Shown piece by piece: positions 42,220-52,916 of a stretch of DNA of 64,000 nucleotides (the stretch's first letter is position 1; each line of letters starts with the position of its first letter). The stretch is from CAUVKI01 sp963552605 (GTDB lineage Bacteria; Bacillota; Clostridia; Tissierellales; Peptoniphilaceae). The stretch covers positions 23,080-87,079 of the forward strand of contig CAUVKI010000004.1 in NCBI GenBank assembly GCA_963552605.1. The letters are read 5' to 3'. The notes beneath the pieces are model-generated. The model saw only the letters and a program-made list of their open reading frames with translations, was not told the DNA's origin and did not search any database. The translations under genes were made by a program, and so were the position numbers.

Positions 42220-43823
42220 ATAAGTCCCGCCTTTTTAAGCCGCTCTACCACTTTCTCACCCTTAGGAAGAATTAAAAAATCCTCCTCACGAAAAATCTTT
42301 AACAGCAAAAGTACCGCAAAATAAAAAACTGCTCCGAATATTACTGTAAAAAAAACCATAAACCTTGAACTGCTCACTTGATTAAGAAGCCCGTTGATTA
42401 AAAATACCGCAATGCCCATAACCGAAGAAGCCAAAAGAGGCTTAATAAAAATTTCCTTTTTTTCAACCCTGACTCCGCTGAATTTCTCCACGGAACGCAA
42501 ATCCAAAAGTGCCACCACAAAAAAACATACAAGCGAGGAAATACTCATTCCGTATATATTTATCTCCCTAATTCCCATAAGCAGATAAGAAAGGATCATC
42601 TTTATTGCCGCACCTATCAACATATTAAACGCCGGCACAATCGGATGCCCGATACCTTGAAGAATTGCCGCCGAGGTCTGGATAATTCCCAAAAAAATAA
42701 GCTGAAACGCAGAAACCGAAAGAAGCGAACCCGCACTCCTCTGGGAACTTATTGATACTCCGGCATAAAGCAGGTGAATAATCGGAAAAGCCAATGCGCA
42801 AAGTCCCGCCGCACAGGGAAAAGAAAAAACTGAGGAAAGCCTGAACCCTGAAGAAATTAAAGTCTTTTTCTTTTCATCATCTTCAAGAGCCACGGTTTCC
42901 GATATCGAGGGAACCAAAGATACCGACACCGCATAGAGAAACATCAGGGGAAAGTTTATGAGAGTCTGCGCCATACCTTTAAGATTGCCGTGAAGTTTAT
43001 TCGCCTCCTCCAAAGTGAAACCGCAAGCTCCGAGCCTTGAGGGAAAAATCATTGCATCTACGGAGTCCGTAAGAGGCAGAATTGCAGCTCCCAATGTTAT
43101 GGGGACGGCAATTAAAATAAGAGTGCGAAATATTTCCCTGTTTGAAAAAATCCTCTTGTGCTTTGAGGAGAGAATTTCTTTGTCGGTTTGGGGTTTTCTC
43201 CTTAAGTAATAAAAAATCATAGTTAAAATTCCGAATACCGCTCCCAGCGACCCTCCGAGAGAAGCTCCCCCCGCCGCCATTGCAATTCCCTTAGGAAGAA
43301 GTATAACCGCAAAAAAAAGTCCTAATATCACCCGTCCGACCTGCTCCGAAACTTGAGATATCGCCGTGGGCAGCATATTTTGCCGACCTTGAAAAAATCC
43401 CCTGAAAGAGGACAGCACGGGACTTACAAGCAATGCAGGAATCAAGGCTATAAGCGAATAATAAACCCCCGGATTTTTTATAAACTCACTGAATTTATCC
43501 GCAAACAAAAACACCGAAAACGCAGTTGCCGCTCCCAGAAAAATCATAATCCCCGCGGTAAATTTAAAAATTCTGTCGGCATTTATATAGTCCTCAAGGC
43601 TCACACGCTCTGAAATCATTTTTGCAACCGCAACGGGAAGTCCCGTGGTTGATACGGTGAGAAGAAGGGAATAAATCGGATAAGCCGTCTGATAATAGCT
43701 CATTCCCTCATCTCCTATTATGGACACGATAGGAATTCTATAAACCGCTCCTAAAAGCTTCACAATCACTCCCGCCGCACTTAAAAGCAGGGTGCCCTTT
43801 AAAAATTTAGACGCTTTCGTCAT
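42216..43823 (-). CDS. Polysaccharide-biosynthesis flippase of the SpoVB/YabM (MATE/MVF) family
   Basis: 535 residues with about 14 membrane helices. Family signatures are LKGTLLLSAAGVIVKLLGAVYRI, shown here in part, and SYYQTAYPIYSLLLTVSTTGLPVAVAKMISE and SSFRGFFQGRQNMLPTAISQ. It is probably a lipid-linked precursor flippase for wall or surface polysaccharide. In spore formers the homologue SpoVB/YabM sits in the same place between the peptidylprolyl isomerase and YabN genes. No sporulation genes are seen here, so a vegetative wall role is more likely. Confidence 0.85.
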   Translation of the reverse strand: MTKASKFLKGTLLLSAAGVIVKLLGAVYRIPIVSIIGDEGMSYYQTAYPIYSLLLTVSTTGLPVAVAKMISERVSLEDYINADRIFKFTAGIMIFLGAATAFSVFLFADKFSEFIKNPGVYYSLIALIPALLVSPVLSSFRGFFQGRQNMLPTAISQVSEQVGRVILGLFFAVILLPKGIAMAAGGASLGGSLGAVFGILTMIFYYLRRKPQTDKEILSSKHKRIFSNREIFRTLILIAVPITLGAAILPLTDSVDAMIFPSRLGACGFTLEEANKLHGNLKGMAQTLINFPLMFLYAVSVSLVPSISETVALEDDEKKKTLISSGFRLSSVFSFPCAAGLCALAFPIIHLLYAGVSISSQRSAGSLLSVSAFQLIFLGIIQTSAAILQGIGHPIVPAFNMLIGAAIKMILSYLLMGIREINIYGMSISSLVCFFVVALLDLRSVEKFSGVRVEKKEIFIKPLLASSVMGIAVFLINGLLNQVSSSRFMVFFTVIFGAVFYFAVLLLLKIFREEDFLILPKGEKVVERLKKAGLM

Positions 43824-43831
43824 TCCTGTTT

Positions 43832-44746
43832 TTAACTCTCCTTGGTTTTCAAATATACTTTTATGTCGGCTTTCTGCATTTCAGCTTCCAAATACTCTTC
43901 ATACTTTTCATTCTCAAGACCTATCCTGACATCTTCCTTAAGGTCGTTAAAACTGTTTTTTCTGCTGTTCACTTTTATGATATAAAATCCCAAATCGGAG
44001 GCTATCGGATCGCTTATCGCTCCGACTTCCAAATTAAACGCCGAGTCCTCAAACTCCTTCGGGTACTCTCCACGTGATATCCAGCCCAATTCTCCGCCCT
44101 TTGCCGCAGTTTCCGCATCAATTGACGAGGCAAGAGCCAAGTCTTCAAAGGCAAGCCCCGCCTCAATTTTTGTCTTTACGTCTTTTGCTTCTTCCTCAGT
44201 CTTTAGCAAAATATATGAGCAATTCACTTTCTCAAACTTGGGTTTGTCCGCCTCATAATATTTTTTTACATCGTCATCCGTGATATGCATCTCACCCACA
44301 ATCAATTCTCTATGTCTTTCCGCATACATCGCCCTTTTCAGACTTGCATTAAAAAACTCCTCGCTTATTTGGTTAGTCTTTAGAAATTCTGAAATTTTTT
44401 TCTCGTCCCCGAATTTTTTCCAATATCCTTTTGAGGACAAATCCTCATCTTTGATTTCATAATTTCTTCTTATCATGTCCTCTTCTATGAATTTTTCACA
44501 TATCATCTTCTTTAGGACTACTTCATTTAACTGCTGCTCCAAAGTTCTTCCGTCATCTTGCACCTTACTTAACAAATCCTCTCCGAATTTTTTAGAGTTG
44601 ATTTTTTTATAGAAAGCGCACTCCGCCTCATAGTCACCTTTCATAACGGGCTTATTATTTACCTTTGCAATTATATTTTCATCTCTCCCGCAGGACGCAA
44701 GCATCAAGCAGGATAATAAAATAAAAAATACCGATATCCTTTTCAT
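43832..44746 (-). CDS. Lipoprotein parvulin-type peptidyl-prolyl isomerase (PrsA/SurA-like)
   Basis: Extracytoplasmic foldase. The signal peptide ends in lipobox LMLASC (about residues 18-23). A SurA_N-like helical part follows (KVNNKPVMKGDYEAE). The parvulin domain spans about 170-270: SYILLKTEEEAKDVKTKIE, AKGGELGWISRGEYPKEFED and DPIASDLGFYIIKV. The start is the ATG at 44746 behind GGAGGG; a seven-codon-longer frame lacks a site and spoils the signal peptide. Directly downstream of mfd. Confidence 0.88.
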   Translation of the reverse strand: MKRISVFFILLSCLMLASCGRDENIIAKVNNKPVMKGDYEAECAFYKKINSKKFGEDLLSKVQDDGRTLEQQLNEVVLKKMICEKFIEEDMIRRNYEIKDEDLSSKGYWKKFGDEKKISEFLKTNQISEEFFNASLKRAMYAERHRELIVGEMHITDDDVKKYYEADKPKFEKVNCSYILLKTEEEAKDVKTKIEAGLAFEDLALASSIDAETAAKGGELGWISRGEYPKEFEDSAFNLEVGAISDPIASDLGFYIIKVNSRKNSFNDLKEDVRIGLENEKYEEYLEAEMQKADIKVYLKTKES

Positions 44747-44756
44747 ATCTTCCCTC

Positions 44757-47700
44757 CTAAACTTCACAGGATTTCTTTAAGTCATAAAAAGTCCTTAAAA
44801 ATTCTTTGACCTCGGACAAACCTCCCTCCAAAATCAAAGATAAAGCACCCTTTAAAGGATTGTAATCCAATCTCGGTTTATATAAGGACAGTATCGAATT
44901 ATAAAGTCCAGTATTTAATTCCTTTTCATAAAACTCCGCTGAAAGCCTATTTCCCTTTTGCTTTATCTGCCTTATTCCTATTTTTTCTGAAAGACTTCTT
45001 ATGATTGAAATGTCCATAAGGTTTATGACCGAACTCTTAGGCTCTCCGAACCTGTCAATCAACTCGTCTATAAGCTCAAGCTTATCCTCTTCACTCTCAA
45101 GGGATGAAATTTTTTTATAAATCTCCATACGGAAGAGTTCGGACTCGATATAATCTTTCGGTAAAAATGCGTTATATTCAAAATCCACCGAAACTTCAAG
45201 TTCATCTTCCACTTTTTCTCCGGAATTTTCCTTTATCGCCCTGTTTAAGAACTTGACATAGAGGTCATAGCCTATCTCCGCCATATTTCCGTGCTGGGAA
45301 ACCCCCAAAAGATTTCCCGCTCCTCTTATTTGCAAATCTCTTAAAGCTATCTGATAACCCGAGCCGAAACGAGTAAACTCCTTTATGGCACGAAGTCTTT
45401 TGCTCGCAATTTCCGTAAGGACTTTTTGCTTTTGGTAGGTCATAAAACAAAAGGCAATCCTCTCACTTCTTCCCACTCTCCCTCTTAACTGATAGAGTTG
45501 AGACAGTCCGAAGCGATCCGAATCCTCCACTATTATCGTGTTGACATTCGGTATATCCAATCCCGTTTCGATAATGGTTGTGCAGACCAGAACGTCAAAT
45601 TCACGGTGCAAAAAATCGGACATTTCATTTTCAAGTTCCTTTCCGCTCATCTTACCATGAGCATATCTGAACCTTGCCTCAGGAACTAAGTCCTTTAGCA
45701 TTGAAGTCTTTTGAGAAATGCTCTCCACCTTGTTGTATACATAATAAACCTGCCCGTCTCTCTCTATCTCTTTCAAAATTGCGGAACGCACAAGCTCGGG
45801 ACGATATTCCGTGACATATGTTTGAATTGGGAATCTGTTTTCGGGAGGTTCGTCCAAAAGGGAGATATCCCTAATTCCGGAAAGGGAAAGATGAAGCGTA
45901 CGTGGAATAGGGGTTGCGCTCAAAGTCAGGACATCTACATTTTCCTTGAGTTTCTTGAGTTCTTCCTTCTGCCTCACTCCGAAACGCTGTTCTTCGTCTA
46001 TAATGAGCAATCCCAAATCCTTAAACTCAACATCTTTTGAAAGCAATCTGTGAGTTCCGACCGCCAAATCGACCACACCCTGCTTTATTTTTTTTATAGT
46101 GCTTTTCTGTTCCTTGGCGGAACGAAAACGGTTAAGCACCTCACAGGTTATGGGAAAGCCCTGAAATCTTTCCATAATCGTATTAAAATGCTGTTCGGTA
46201 AGTATAGTTGTGGGAGCTAAAAGTGCGACCTGCTTGCTGTCGGAAATCGCCTTGAAAGCCGCCCTCAATGCGACTTCGGTTTTTCCATATCCCACATCTC
46301 CGCACAAGAGCCTATCCATTGACTTTGAACTTTCCATATCCTGTTTGATTTCCGAAACGGCTCTGAGCTGACCCGAAGTTTCACCATACGGAAAGGCATC
46401 CTCAAAATCCTTCTGCCACGCCTGATCTTTTGAAAACGAATAGCCTTTTCTGTTTGAACGCTTGGCATAGAGCAAAATCAAATCCTCCGCCATCTCTTCC
46501 ACCGCTCTTTTGACCTTAGCTGTTTTTTTCTTCCAATCACCTCCGGAGAGTTTGGTCACCTTGGGCTTGGTTTCATCATTACCTATATACTTTTGTATCC
46601 AATGGAGCTGTTCTATGGGCACATAAAGTTTTTCACTTCCATGGTAGGAAAGAGAGAGATAATCTTTTTTAATTCCGCAGCTTTCAAGAGTTTTCACTCC
46701 CTCATAGACGGCTATTCCGTAGTTTTCGTGAACCACGAACTCCCCGACTTTCAAATCCTTAAAGCTCAAATATTCCTTGGCGTTCTCCCCGGAGCTTTTC
46801 TCTCTTTTTCTCTTATTGGTTTCAAAGAGTTCTCTTTCGGTAAATATCGCACACTTAAAATCCGAAAAGACAAATCCCTCCGAAAGGGAAGAGTTTAAAA
46901 CCGAAATATAATTCCCAAAAAGTTCTTCTGATTTTATTTTTTCTATTAGGAGGTTTGAACGCTCCTTTGTTCCCGAAAAAACCATAACGGAAAAATCATT
47001 CGCCCTATAAGTTTTAAGCTCTTCAAAAAACAGATCCCAATTTCTGTTAAAATGCGTGGCACTTCGGATATTCCAATTTTGAATTTCTTCAAACTCAATC
47101 TTTATGCTTTGAGTGAAATCGGAATTATAGATTACGGTCTTATTTTTAAGTTTTTCAAGCATTTTCTCAAAAGCCAAATCCGGATAATTCATTCCCGTAA
47201 TCCATTCGCCTTTAAGAGTGAGTTCAGCCAACTCCTCCCCGATTTCCCTCCTGAATTCCTCCTCGTCCTCCGAAACACGCAGGATATCCTCAAAATACAC
47301 CAACGTATCATCCGAAAGACAGTCGGTGAACCGCTCAAAGTTCTCCAAAAACGGAAGCAGCAAATCCGCATTATCCAAGTAGAGATTTTCCTCAAGCTTC
47401 TCAATAAGTGTCGAAAATTTTTCTTCACATAAACTCGCCGCTTCGACATCGCTCTTACTGAGAACTTCGAGGGCGTTCTTCATCAAAGGTCGGATTTTTT
47501 TTGAAATTTCAATTTTTTCTTCCCTTGAGAAGAGCCATTCCTTTGCAGGGTATATTGAAACTTCCTCAAGCTTTCTTTCCGAAAGTTGAGTTTCTATATT
47601 GAAAGTGCGAATTGAGTCTATTTCATCATCAAAAAATTCTATTCTCACTGCACTTGTTTCATCGGAAAAGGGGCAGGCTATATCGACTATTCCTCCCCTT

Positions 47701-48212
47701 ATGGAATACTGCCCCTCTCCCTCAACTCTCTCCGCCGACTCATATCCCATAAATTCGAGCCGTGAGCGAATGAAAGATATTTTTTTCTCATCTCCCGATG
47801 AAAGTTTAAGTATTGCGGATTTAAAGCTCTCGATGGGCATTATGGGCTGCGAAATCGCTTGAGAAGTGGAAATTATAACCTTGGGTTCATCAGATAGGGT
47901 AATCACGGATCTAAGCGCTCCGACCCGTCCGAAAATTCTTTCGCTGCTTGCGGCATCTACGGCATATAACAGTCTTTCTTTCTTCTCCCAAAGTATGACG
48001 GAATGTCCCAATGAAATAAAATCTCTCCTAAGCTCCTTTGCTCGTTTCTCATTTGAAGCTATGATTAAAATATCCCGTTCGGTTTCCTTTGCAAGCAGAG
48101 AGAATAAAAAAGCGGTGCTCTCCCTCATAATTCCCACGGTTCTTATCTTTTTTCCGTAAGCCTGACTTAGATTTTGAAAATATGCACAGCTTATTATCTT
48201 TTCAAAACTCAT
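44757..48212 (-). CDS. mfd: Transcription-repair coupling factor
   Basis: 1151-residue RecG-like translocase that displaces stalled RNA polymerase and recruits UvrA. UvrB-like N-terminal domains ([28 protein letters not shown]), the RNAP-binding domain ([19 protein letters not shown]) and the motor are all present. Motor motifs: Walker [21 protein letters not shown] box [18 protein letters not shown] and [19 protein letters not shown], with motif [16 protein letters not shown]. The TRCF C-domain ends the protein. It overlaps the pth stop by four bases. Confidence 0.97.
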   Translation of the reverse strand: MSFEKIISCAYFQNLSQAYGKKIRTVGIMRESTAFLFSLLAKETERDILIIASNEKRAKELRRDFISLGHSVILWEKKERLLYAVDAASSERIFGRVGALRSVITLSDEPKVIISTSQAISQPIMPIESFKSAILKLSSGDEKKISFIRSRLEFMGYESAERVEGEGQYSIRGGIVDIACPFSDETSAVRIEFFDDEIDSIRTFNIETQLSERKLEEVSIYPAKEWLFSREEKIEISKKIRPLMKNALEVLSKSDVEAASLCEEKFSTLIEKLEENLYLDNADLLLPFLENFERFTDCLSDDTLVYFEDILRVSEDEEEFRREIGEELAELTLKGEWITGMNYPDLAFEKMLEKLKNKTVIYNSDFTQSIKIEFEEIQNWNIRSATHFNRNWDLFFEELKTYRANDFSVMVFSGTKERSNLLIEKIKSEELFGNYISVLNSSLSEGFVFSDFKCAIFTERELFETNKRKREKSSGENAKEYLSFKDLKVGEFVVHENYGIAVYEGVKTLESCGIKKDYLSLSYHGSEKLYVPIEQLHWIQKYIGNDETKPKVTKLSGGDWKKKTAKVKRAVEEMAEDLILLYAKRSNRKGYSFSKDQAWQKDFEDAFPYGETSGQLRAVSEIKQDMESSKSMDRLLCGDVGYGKTEVALRAAFKAISDSKQVALLAPTTILTEQHFNTIMERFQGFPITCEVLNRFRSAKEQKSTIKKIKQGVVDLAVGTHRLLSKDVEFKDLGLLIIDEEQRFGVRQKEELKKLKENVDVLTLSATPIPRTLHLSLSGIRDISLLDEPPENRFPIQTYVTEYRPELVRSAILKEIERDGQVYYVYNKVESISQKTSMLKDLVPEARFRYAHGKMSGKELENEMSDFLHREFDVLVCTTIIETGLDIPNVNTIIVEDSDRFGLSQLYQLRGRVGRSERIAFCFMTYQKQKVLTEIASKRLRAIKEFTRFGSGYQIALRDLQIRGAGNLLGVSQHGNMAEIGYDLYVKFLNRAIKENSGEKVEDELEVSVDFEYNAFLPKDYIESELFRMEIYKKISSLESEEDKLELIDELIDRFGEPKSSVINLMDISIIRSLSEKIGIRQIKQKGNRLSAEFYEKELNTGLYNSILSLYKPRLDYNPLKGALSLILEGGLSEVKEFLRTFYDLKKSCEV

Positions 48213-48781
48213 TTTGCCGATCTCCCGTTATATTCGCTCATAGCCTTATCCTCTCCGTCCTTGATAAGCACTTCCAAAGACTCGGCAGCCATTTCTATTA
48301 GGGTATCCATCACTTCCTGTTCATTTCGGGAAAAGCGTCCCAAGACAAAATCCGCCAAATCTTCGCCCTCCTGTTTTTTTCCCACACCGAGTTTTATTCT
48401 CGGAAATTCATCGGACTGCAAATGGTAAATCACCGACTTCAAACCGTTATGCCCTCCGGCGCTCCCTTTTCTCTTAATTCTCAAAGTTCCAAAGGGTATA
48501 TCTATATCATCTGAAAATACCACTATGTCCTTGGGTTCCAATTGGTAATACGAAACGATTTCTCTGACCGCCTGACCGCTGTTGTTCATATAGGTTGTCG
48601 GTTTCACCAGCAAGACTTTTTCCCCCGCAATCTTTCCCTCTCCAATCATGGAGTGAAATTTCATACGGGCAGTCTGAATTTCATATTTTTCACAAAGCAG
48701 GTCTATAACCCGAAATCCTGCGTTATGTCTGGTTTTCTCATAATCTTTTCCGGGATTTCCAAGCCCGATTATAATCCGCAT
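48209..48781 (-). CDS. pth: Peptidyl-tRNA hydrolase
   Basis: Releases peptides from dropped-off peptidyl-t[23 protein letters not shown] holds the catalytic His; VKPTTYMNNSGQAV and FSDDIDIPFGTLRIKRKGS are also conserved, as is GSAGGHNGLKSVIYHL. Length 190. It overlaps both neighbours (prs by one base, mfd by four), consistent with the prs-pth-mfd operon. Confidence 0.97.
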   Translation of the reverse strand: MRIIIGLGNPGKDYEKTRHNAGFRVIDLLCEKYEIQTARMKFHSMIGEGKIAGEKVLLVKPTTYMNNSGQAVREIVSYYQLEPKDIVVFSDDIDIPFGTLRIKRKGSAGGHNGLKSVIYHLQSDEFPRIKLGVGKKQEGEDLADFVLGRFSRNEQEVMDTLIEMAAESLEVLIKDGEDKAMSEYNGRSAK

Positions 48782-49731
48782 CAGTCAAAGAGCTTGCTTA
48801 CGGACAAATTGGAATTTATCCTTCTCATAGCCTCGGCAAGCATCGGCGCAACGGACACCACTTCAATTTTTGAAATTCTCTTTGAGTCGGGAAGAGGGAT
48901 TGTGTCCGTAATTACAAATTTCTCAAGTGAGGATTCTTCTATTCTCGAAATGGCTGGACCTGAAAGCACCCCGTGAGTTGCACAGCCGTAAATTTTTTTA
49001 GCCCCCCTCTCCTTCAGAACGCTTGAGGCATTAGTGATAGTTCCTCCCGTATCTATTATGTCATCGCAAAGAATAACGCTCTTTCCCTCAACATCTCCTA
49101 TAACATTCATAACTTCCGCCACATTTGCTCTGGGTCTTCGCTTCTCTATTATCACTATGGGAAGATCCAAAATATTTGCAAATTTTCTGGCTCTCGTCAC
49201 TCCTCCGAGATCCGGCGAAGCTACCACTGCAGCCTCATTTGCCAAAGCCTTTTTGAAATAATCCGCAAGAATTGACATTCCCGACAGATGATCCACGGGA
49301 ATATCGAAATATCCCTGTATCTGCCCTGCGTGAAGATCCATGGCTATAACTCTGTCCGTTCCGGCAGTTTCGAGTAAATCCGCAACCAGCTTGGCTGTAA
49401 TCGGTTCTCTCGCCCTCGTCTTTCTGTCCTGACGGGCGTATCCGTAATAGGGAAGAACCACATTTATTCTTCCTGCGGAAGCTCTCTTAAGAGCGTCTAT
49501 CATTATAAGAACTTCCATTAGGTTGTCGTTTGCGGGAGAACAGGTGGACTGCACCACATACACATCAGCCCCCCTCACGGTTTCTCCTATGTCCACGCTT
49601 ATTTCAAAATCACTGAAGTGATTTACGGCGCAAGCTCCCAAAGGTACTCCCAACTCATGACAAATCTTCTCTCCCAGTTTCTTATTTGAATTTCCGGTAA
49701 AAACTTTCATTTCTCCCAGACAAAAATTCAT
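48781..49731 (-). CDS. prs: Ribose-phosphate pyrophosphokinase
   Basis: Makes PRPP from ribose-5-phosphate and [41 protein letters not shown] and [18 protein letters not shown] form the substrate loops; the PRPP loop reads [19 protein letters not shown]. Length of 316 residues is standard. GAGGAGG precedes the ATG. Fourteen bases downstream of glmU. Confidence 0.97.
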   Translation of the reverse strand: MNFCLGEMKVFTGNSNKKLGEKICHELGVPLGACAVNHFSDFEISVDIGETVRGADVYVVQSTCSPANDNLMEVLIMIDALKRASAGRINVVLPYYGYARQDRKTRAREPITAKLVADLLETAGTDRVIAMDLHAGQIQGYFDIPVDHLSGMSILADYFKKALANEAAVVASPDLGGVTRARKFANILDLPIVIIEKRRPRANVAEVMNVIGDVEGKSVILCDDIIDTGGTITNASSVLKERGAKKIYGCATHGVLSGPAISRIEESSLEKFVITDTIPLPDSKRISKIEVVSVAPMLAEAMRRINSNLSVSKLFD

Positions 49732-49744
49732 ATTGCCGCCCTCC

Positions 49745-51115
49745 TCACTTTAAACCTTTTCTTATAACCCAATTCTCAATTTCCGCCTGCTTTCCCCGCT
49801 CTATCGCAAGGGAATTTTCTCCGACATCTTCGGTAATTGTCGAGCCTGCGGCGATATAGGAAGAATTTCCGACCCTTACGGGAGAAATCAGATTTGCATT
49901 GCACCCCACAAAAACCTCATCTCCGACAAAACTCCGATGTTTTTCCTTTCCGTCATAATTCACTATTACCGAACCGCAGCCGAAATTCACTCCCGACCCC
50001 ACATCGCAATCTCCCACATATGTCAAGTGACTTACCTTTGTACCCTTTCCGAGCACCGAATTTTTTATCTCCGTAAAATTTCCGAGCCTGACTTTGTCCT
50101 TGATTGTCGAATTTGGACGAATATGCGCAAACGGACCTATTTTCACTCCCTCGCCTATCACGCTTTCTTCAATCACCGAGCTTTCAATCTCCGTTCCGTT
50201 TCCGATTTGAGATGCCGAAATTCTCGAACTTCCTCTTATTATAACATCTTCCCCGATAACACTTCCCTTTTCTATCTCCGCTCCCGGATATATTACAGTG
50301 TCTTTTCCTATGATCACATCGGCGGAAATAATCGTGGAGTCGGGGTCGATTATCTGAACTCCGTCCTGCATATGTCTTTCATTTATCCGTCTTTGCATAA
50401 GCTTTGACACATACGCCAACTGATTATTGCTGTTAATCCCCAGAGCTTCTTCAGAAGAAGCTTCTATCGCCGCCACTTTTTTACCCTCTTTGCTCAACAC
50501 TTCTATAACATCGGTAAGATAGAACTCACCTTTTTGATTGTCGTTGGAAATTTTTTTCAAAGCGTCTTTAAGTACCCCTCCCCTAAAGGCAAACGCTCCC
50601 GAATTTATCTCGGTAATCCTCTTCTCTTTCGGGGAGGCTTCCTTTTCCTCAACAATTCTTTCAACATCTCCATCTTTATTTCTCACAATTCTGCCGTAAC
50701 CGAAAGGATAATCAAACTCCGCCGTAAGCACCGCCGCATGGTATCCTTCCTTGACGGCATCGAGCATTTTCAAAATACTCCCGCTTTGAATAAGGGGAGC
50801 ATCGCCGCAAAGAATTACCGCCGAATCACCGTCCCTAATCTCGGGAAGTGCCTGCATAACCGCAAAACCCGTACCATAGGGTTCTCCCTCGCCTATGGGT
50901 TGGGAGATAAAGAACACATCGGGAGCTTGAAAATTTTCTATTATCTCCTGTGCTCCGTGTCCGACTATCACCAATGAGCGGGTTATCCCCGCCGCATTAA
51001 CCTGATCCGTCACGCACTTTAGCAAAGACTTTCCCAAAATTTTTTTAAGCACCTTGGGGTGCTTCGAGTTCATTCTCGTTCCTTCCCCCGCTGCCAAGAT
51101 TATTGCCAAATCCAA
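49745..51115 (-). CDS. glmU: Bifunctional UDP-N-acetylglucosamine pyrophosphorylase / glucosamine-1-phosphate acetyltransferase
   Basis: Supplies UDP-GlcNAc for the wall. The uridylyltransferase domain has [20 protein letters not shown] and LCGDAPLI; the C-terminal half is a left-handed beta-helix with hexapeptide repeats (for example GENVIIRGSS-like and [20 protein letters not shown]), then [20 protein letters not shown]. The start is a TTG at 51115 nine bases after AAAGGAGG, giving 456 residues, the usual length; the frame extends upstream without support. First gene of the long operon. Confidence 0.95.
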   Translation of the reverse strand: MDLAIILAAGEGTRMNSKHPKVLKKILGKSLLKCVTDQVNAAGITRSLVIVGHGAQEIIENFQAPDVFFISQPIGEGEPYGTGFAVMQALPEIRDGDSAVILCGDAPLIQSGSILKMLDAVKEGYHAAVLTAEFDYPFGYGRIVRNKDGDVERIVEEKEASPKEKRITEINSGAFAFRGGVLKDALKKISNDNQKGEFYLTDVIEVLSKEGKKVAAIEASSEEALGINSNNQLAYVSKLMQRRINERHMQDGVQIIDPDSTIISADVIIGKDTVIYPGAEIEKGSVIGEDVIIRGSSRISASQIGNGTEIESSVIEESVIGEGVKIGPFAHIRPNSTIKDKVRLGNFTEIKNSVLGKGTKVSHLTYVGDCDVGSGVNFGCGSVIVNYDGKEKHRSFVGDEVFVGCNANLISPVRVGNSSYIAAGSTITEDVGENSLAIERGKQAEIENWVIRKGLK

Positions 51116-51143
51116 TCTATACAACCTCCTTTCTCTCACTGCT

Positions 51144-51172
51144 ATTATAGACCAGCCAAAATCTAAAAGCAA
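51144..51172 (-). promoter_or_regulatory. Promoter of the glmU operon
   Basis: Minus strand: TTGCTT (51167-51172), 17-base spacer, TATAAT (51144-51149), about 30 bases before the TTG start. Confidence 0.65.
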
Positions 51173-51212
51173 TATTACGATAGATGAGCAGCTGAACGGG
51201 AAAAATTTGCGG

Positions 51213-51241
51213 TTGATTATGATGAAAAAATTTGGTACACT
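51213..51241 (+). promoter_or_regulatory. Candidate promoter of the secreted 496-aa protein
   Basis: TTGATT (51213-51218), 17-base spacer, TACACT (51236-51241). It leaves a leader of about 90 bases before the start codon. Confidence 0.45.
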
Positions 51242-51337
51242 CTCAACGGGTGACGGACGGAGAAAATTTTTGTCTTTTTCAAATTCGGATTTGTCGGTTG
51301 TTCGTTGCGGAGTTAAAAAAACAAGGAGGAGATTTTT

Positions 51338-52828
51338 ATGAAGAGAGTATTAACACTGACACTTGCCCTGCTTCTTATGGCAGTGCCTGTGTTTGCGGAA
51401 ACGGGAGATATTTACAAAAGTGACGGAACTCCATTTATGAGTGCGATAGAGTTTCTCACAAATCGTGAAGCAATTGAGGCTTATGTCAATACCCCGGGGA
51501 ATTTTTTGACGGAGATTGATGGACTTCTCTACAAAGCAGATGATATTGCAAAAGCTTTTAAAGAGAGTCAAGGTAATTACATCGAAGCTCTTAAAAAATC
51601 GGGAGCGGGGATTCCAAAAATCGGCGCAGAGCTTAAAGTCGTAGACTTCAAACTTAGTGCAAAAGGCGCTTTTGCAGAGGTTTCACTTTCAAGAGAGGCG
51701 AAACTCGAAGAGCTTTCAACGATTGTGGTAAAACCCGAAGGAACTTTTGAAAGAGTTGAGGGCAAAACGGCAATTTTTAAGTTCAATGAAAAACTTACCG
51801 ACGGACAGGATGTTGAAATCGGAGGAATTTCAAAGAAGTTCAAGATGGTGGAAACCCGAAATAAAGTTAGATTCGGTGCAGATCCTAAGCCTTTTAAAGT
51901 TGAATTTATAGGCGGGGAGTTGGAGAAAGACTCTTTCATGAATACTTGGTTTTTGCACTATGAAGATTCCTTTAAAATCAAAAACAATTTGGATAAGGCT
52001 TTGCAAGTGTTTTTGATCGGACCGAATGATTTTAAAGAAACTATCTTATCCGGAAAGGAAAGCAAACCTCTCTCCTTTGAAAACGATGAAGCTTTGAATT
52101 TAAGAACTTTGAACTCCACTCCTACCAAAGCCAATACCAAATTCGAAAGAGCTAAACCGGCAAGAAGTGAAGTTACTTTATCTTCTGTGGGCAAGACGGA
52201 TAAGCGCTGCAGAATGCCTGCAAACACGGTAGTTGTAGTGAAGATGATGGTTGATTCAACGGAAATTACGCTTTTTGAAAAGACTTATGAAGCTAAGGAT
52301 GACCTTGGGGAGTTTGCAAGAGACTTGGAAGCTTTGAGGTTCAGAGGAAAATGGATTTATAAAGACTTTGTCCAAATCCCGGGTGTCCTCAGCAATCCTC
52401 CCGCAGTAACCGGTAAAAAAACCGAGATTAAGTTTAAGATAAACGAGGAAGTTTTTGAATACAAGCCCGTGTTATTTGTAGAAGCGAATGACAATACTTC
52501 AGACGATTTCATTGCCGGTGATGTAGTTGCGGTTGATGACAATTGGAAATCAAAACCCGCAAAGATAACTTTTGATAACGGCGGGTGGGAATCAGGCGCA
52601 CAATTTTGTGTTTTCAAGGTAGTCATAAAAGAAAACAACACTACGATTTTTGAGGGCATTCTTGAGACCTCTATTGTTAATGGGATTAAAGCCGAAGAAT
52701 GGGGGGCTTTGAACACAAATCCCAAGATTAAATTCTCGGGGAGCTACTCAGGCGCAAGCAACACGATTAAGATTGAATTCGACTCCGAATTTAAGGGAGA
52801 CTTGAGCATAGACTTTGAGAAGCCCTAA
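51338..52828 (+). CDS. Secreted protein of unknown function, 496 aa
   Basis: Clear signal peptide (KRVLTLTLALLLMAVPVFA, cleavage after AETG-proximal Ala, about residue 20). A helical stretch follows (AIEFLTNREAIEAYVNTPG), then mostly beta-rich sequence with many Lys and Glu. Blocks such as AKGAFAEVSLSREAKLEEL suggest Ig-like or bacterial surface beta-sandwich repeats. A copper- or heme-type motif, LPXTG signal or SLH domain is not seen. AGGAGG precedes the ATG. It is a single-gene unit between its own promoter and terminator. I do not recognise a family. Confidence 0.75.
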   Translation: MKRVLTLTLALLLMAVPVFAETGDIYKSDGTPFMSAIEFLTNREAIEAYVNTPGNFLTEIDGLLYKADDIAKAFKESQGNYIEALKKSGAGIPKIGAELKVVDFKLSAKGAFAEVSLSREAKLEELSTIVVKPEGTFERVEGKTAIFKFNEKLTDGQDVEIGGISKKFKMVETRNKVRFGADPKPFKVEFIGGELEKDSFMNTWFLHYEDSFKIKNNLDKALQVFLIGPNDFKETILSGKESKPLSFENDEALNLRTLNSTPTKANTKFERAKPARSEVTLSSVGKTDKRCRMPANTVVVVKMMVDSTEITLFEKTYEAKDDLGEFARDLEALRFRGKWIYKDFVQIPGVLSNPPAVTGKKTEIKFKINEEVFEYKPVLFVEANDNTSDDFIAGDVVAVDDNWKSKPAKITFDNGGWESGAQFCVFKVVIKENNTTIFEGILETSIVNGIKAEEWGALNTNPKIKFSGSYSGASNTIKIEFDSEFKGDLSIDFEKP

Positions 52829-52860
52829 AGGTTAAAAGTTTCGATTGAAACTCATAAAAA

Positions 52861-52907
52861 AAACGGTTTGGATTATCGGTTTGCCCGTAATTTAAACCGT
52901 TTTTTTA
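52861..52907. terminator. Bidirectional terminator between the convergent secreted-protein and lipoprotein genes
   Basis: AAACGGTTT (52861-52869) pairs with AAACCGTTT (52894-52902), with further pairing inside, then a T-run. The A-run before the stem provides Ts on the minus strand. Confidence 0.75.
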
Positions 52908-52916
52908 TTGCATTAT

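Noticed and set aside
42216..43823. Evidence of sporulation from the SpoVB-like flippase and RemA
   Set aside because: Both families also occur in non-spore-formers, and no dedicated sporulation genes are present in the window.
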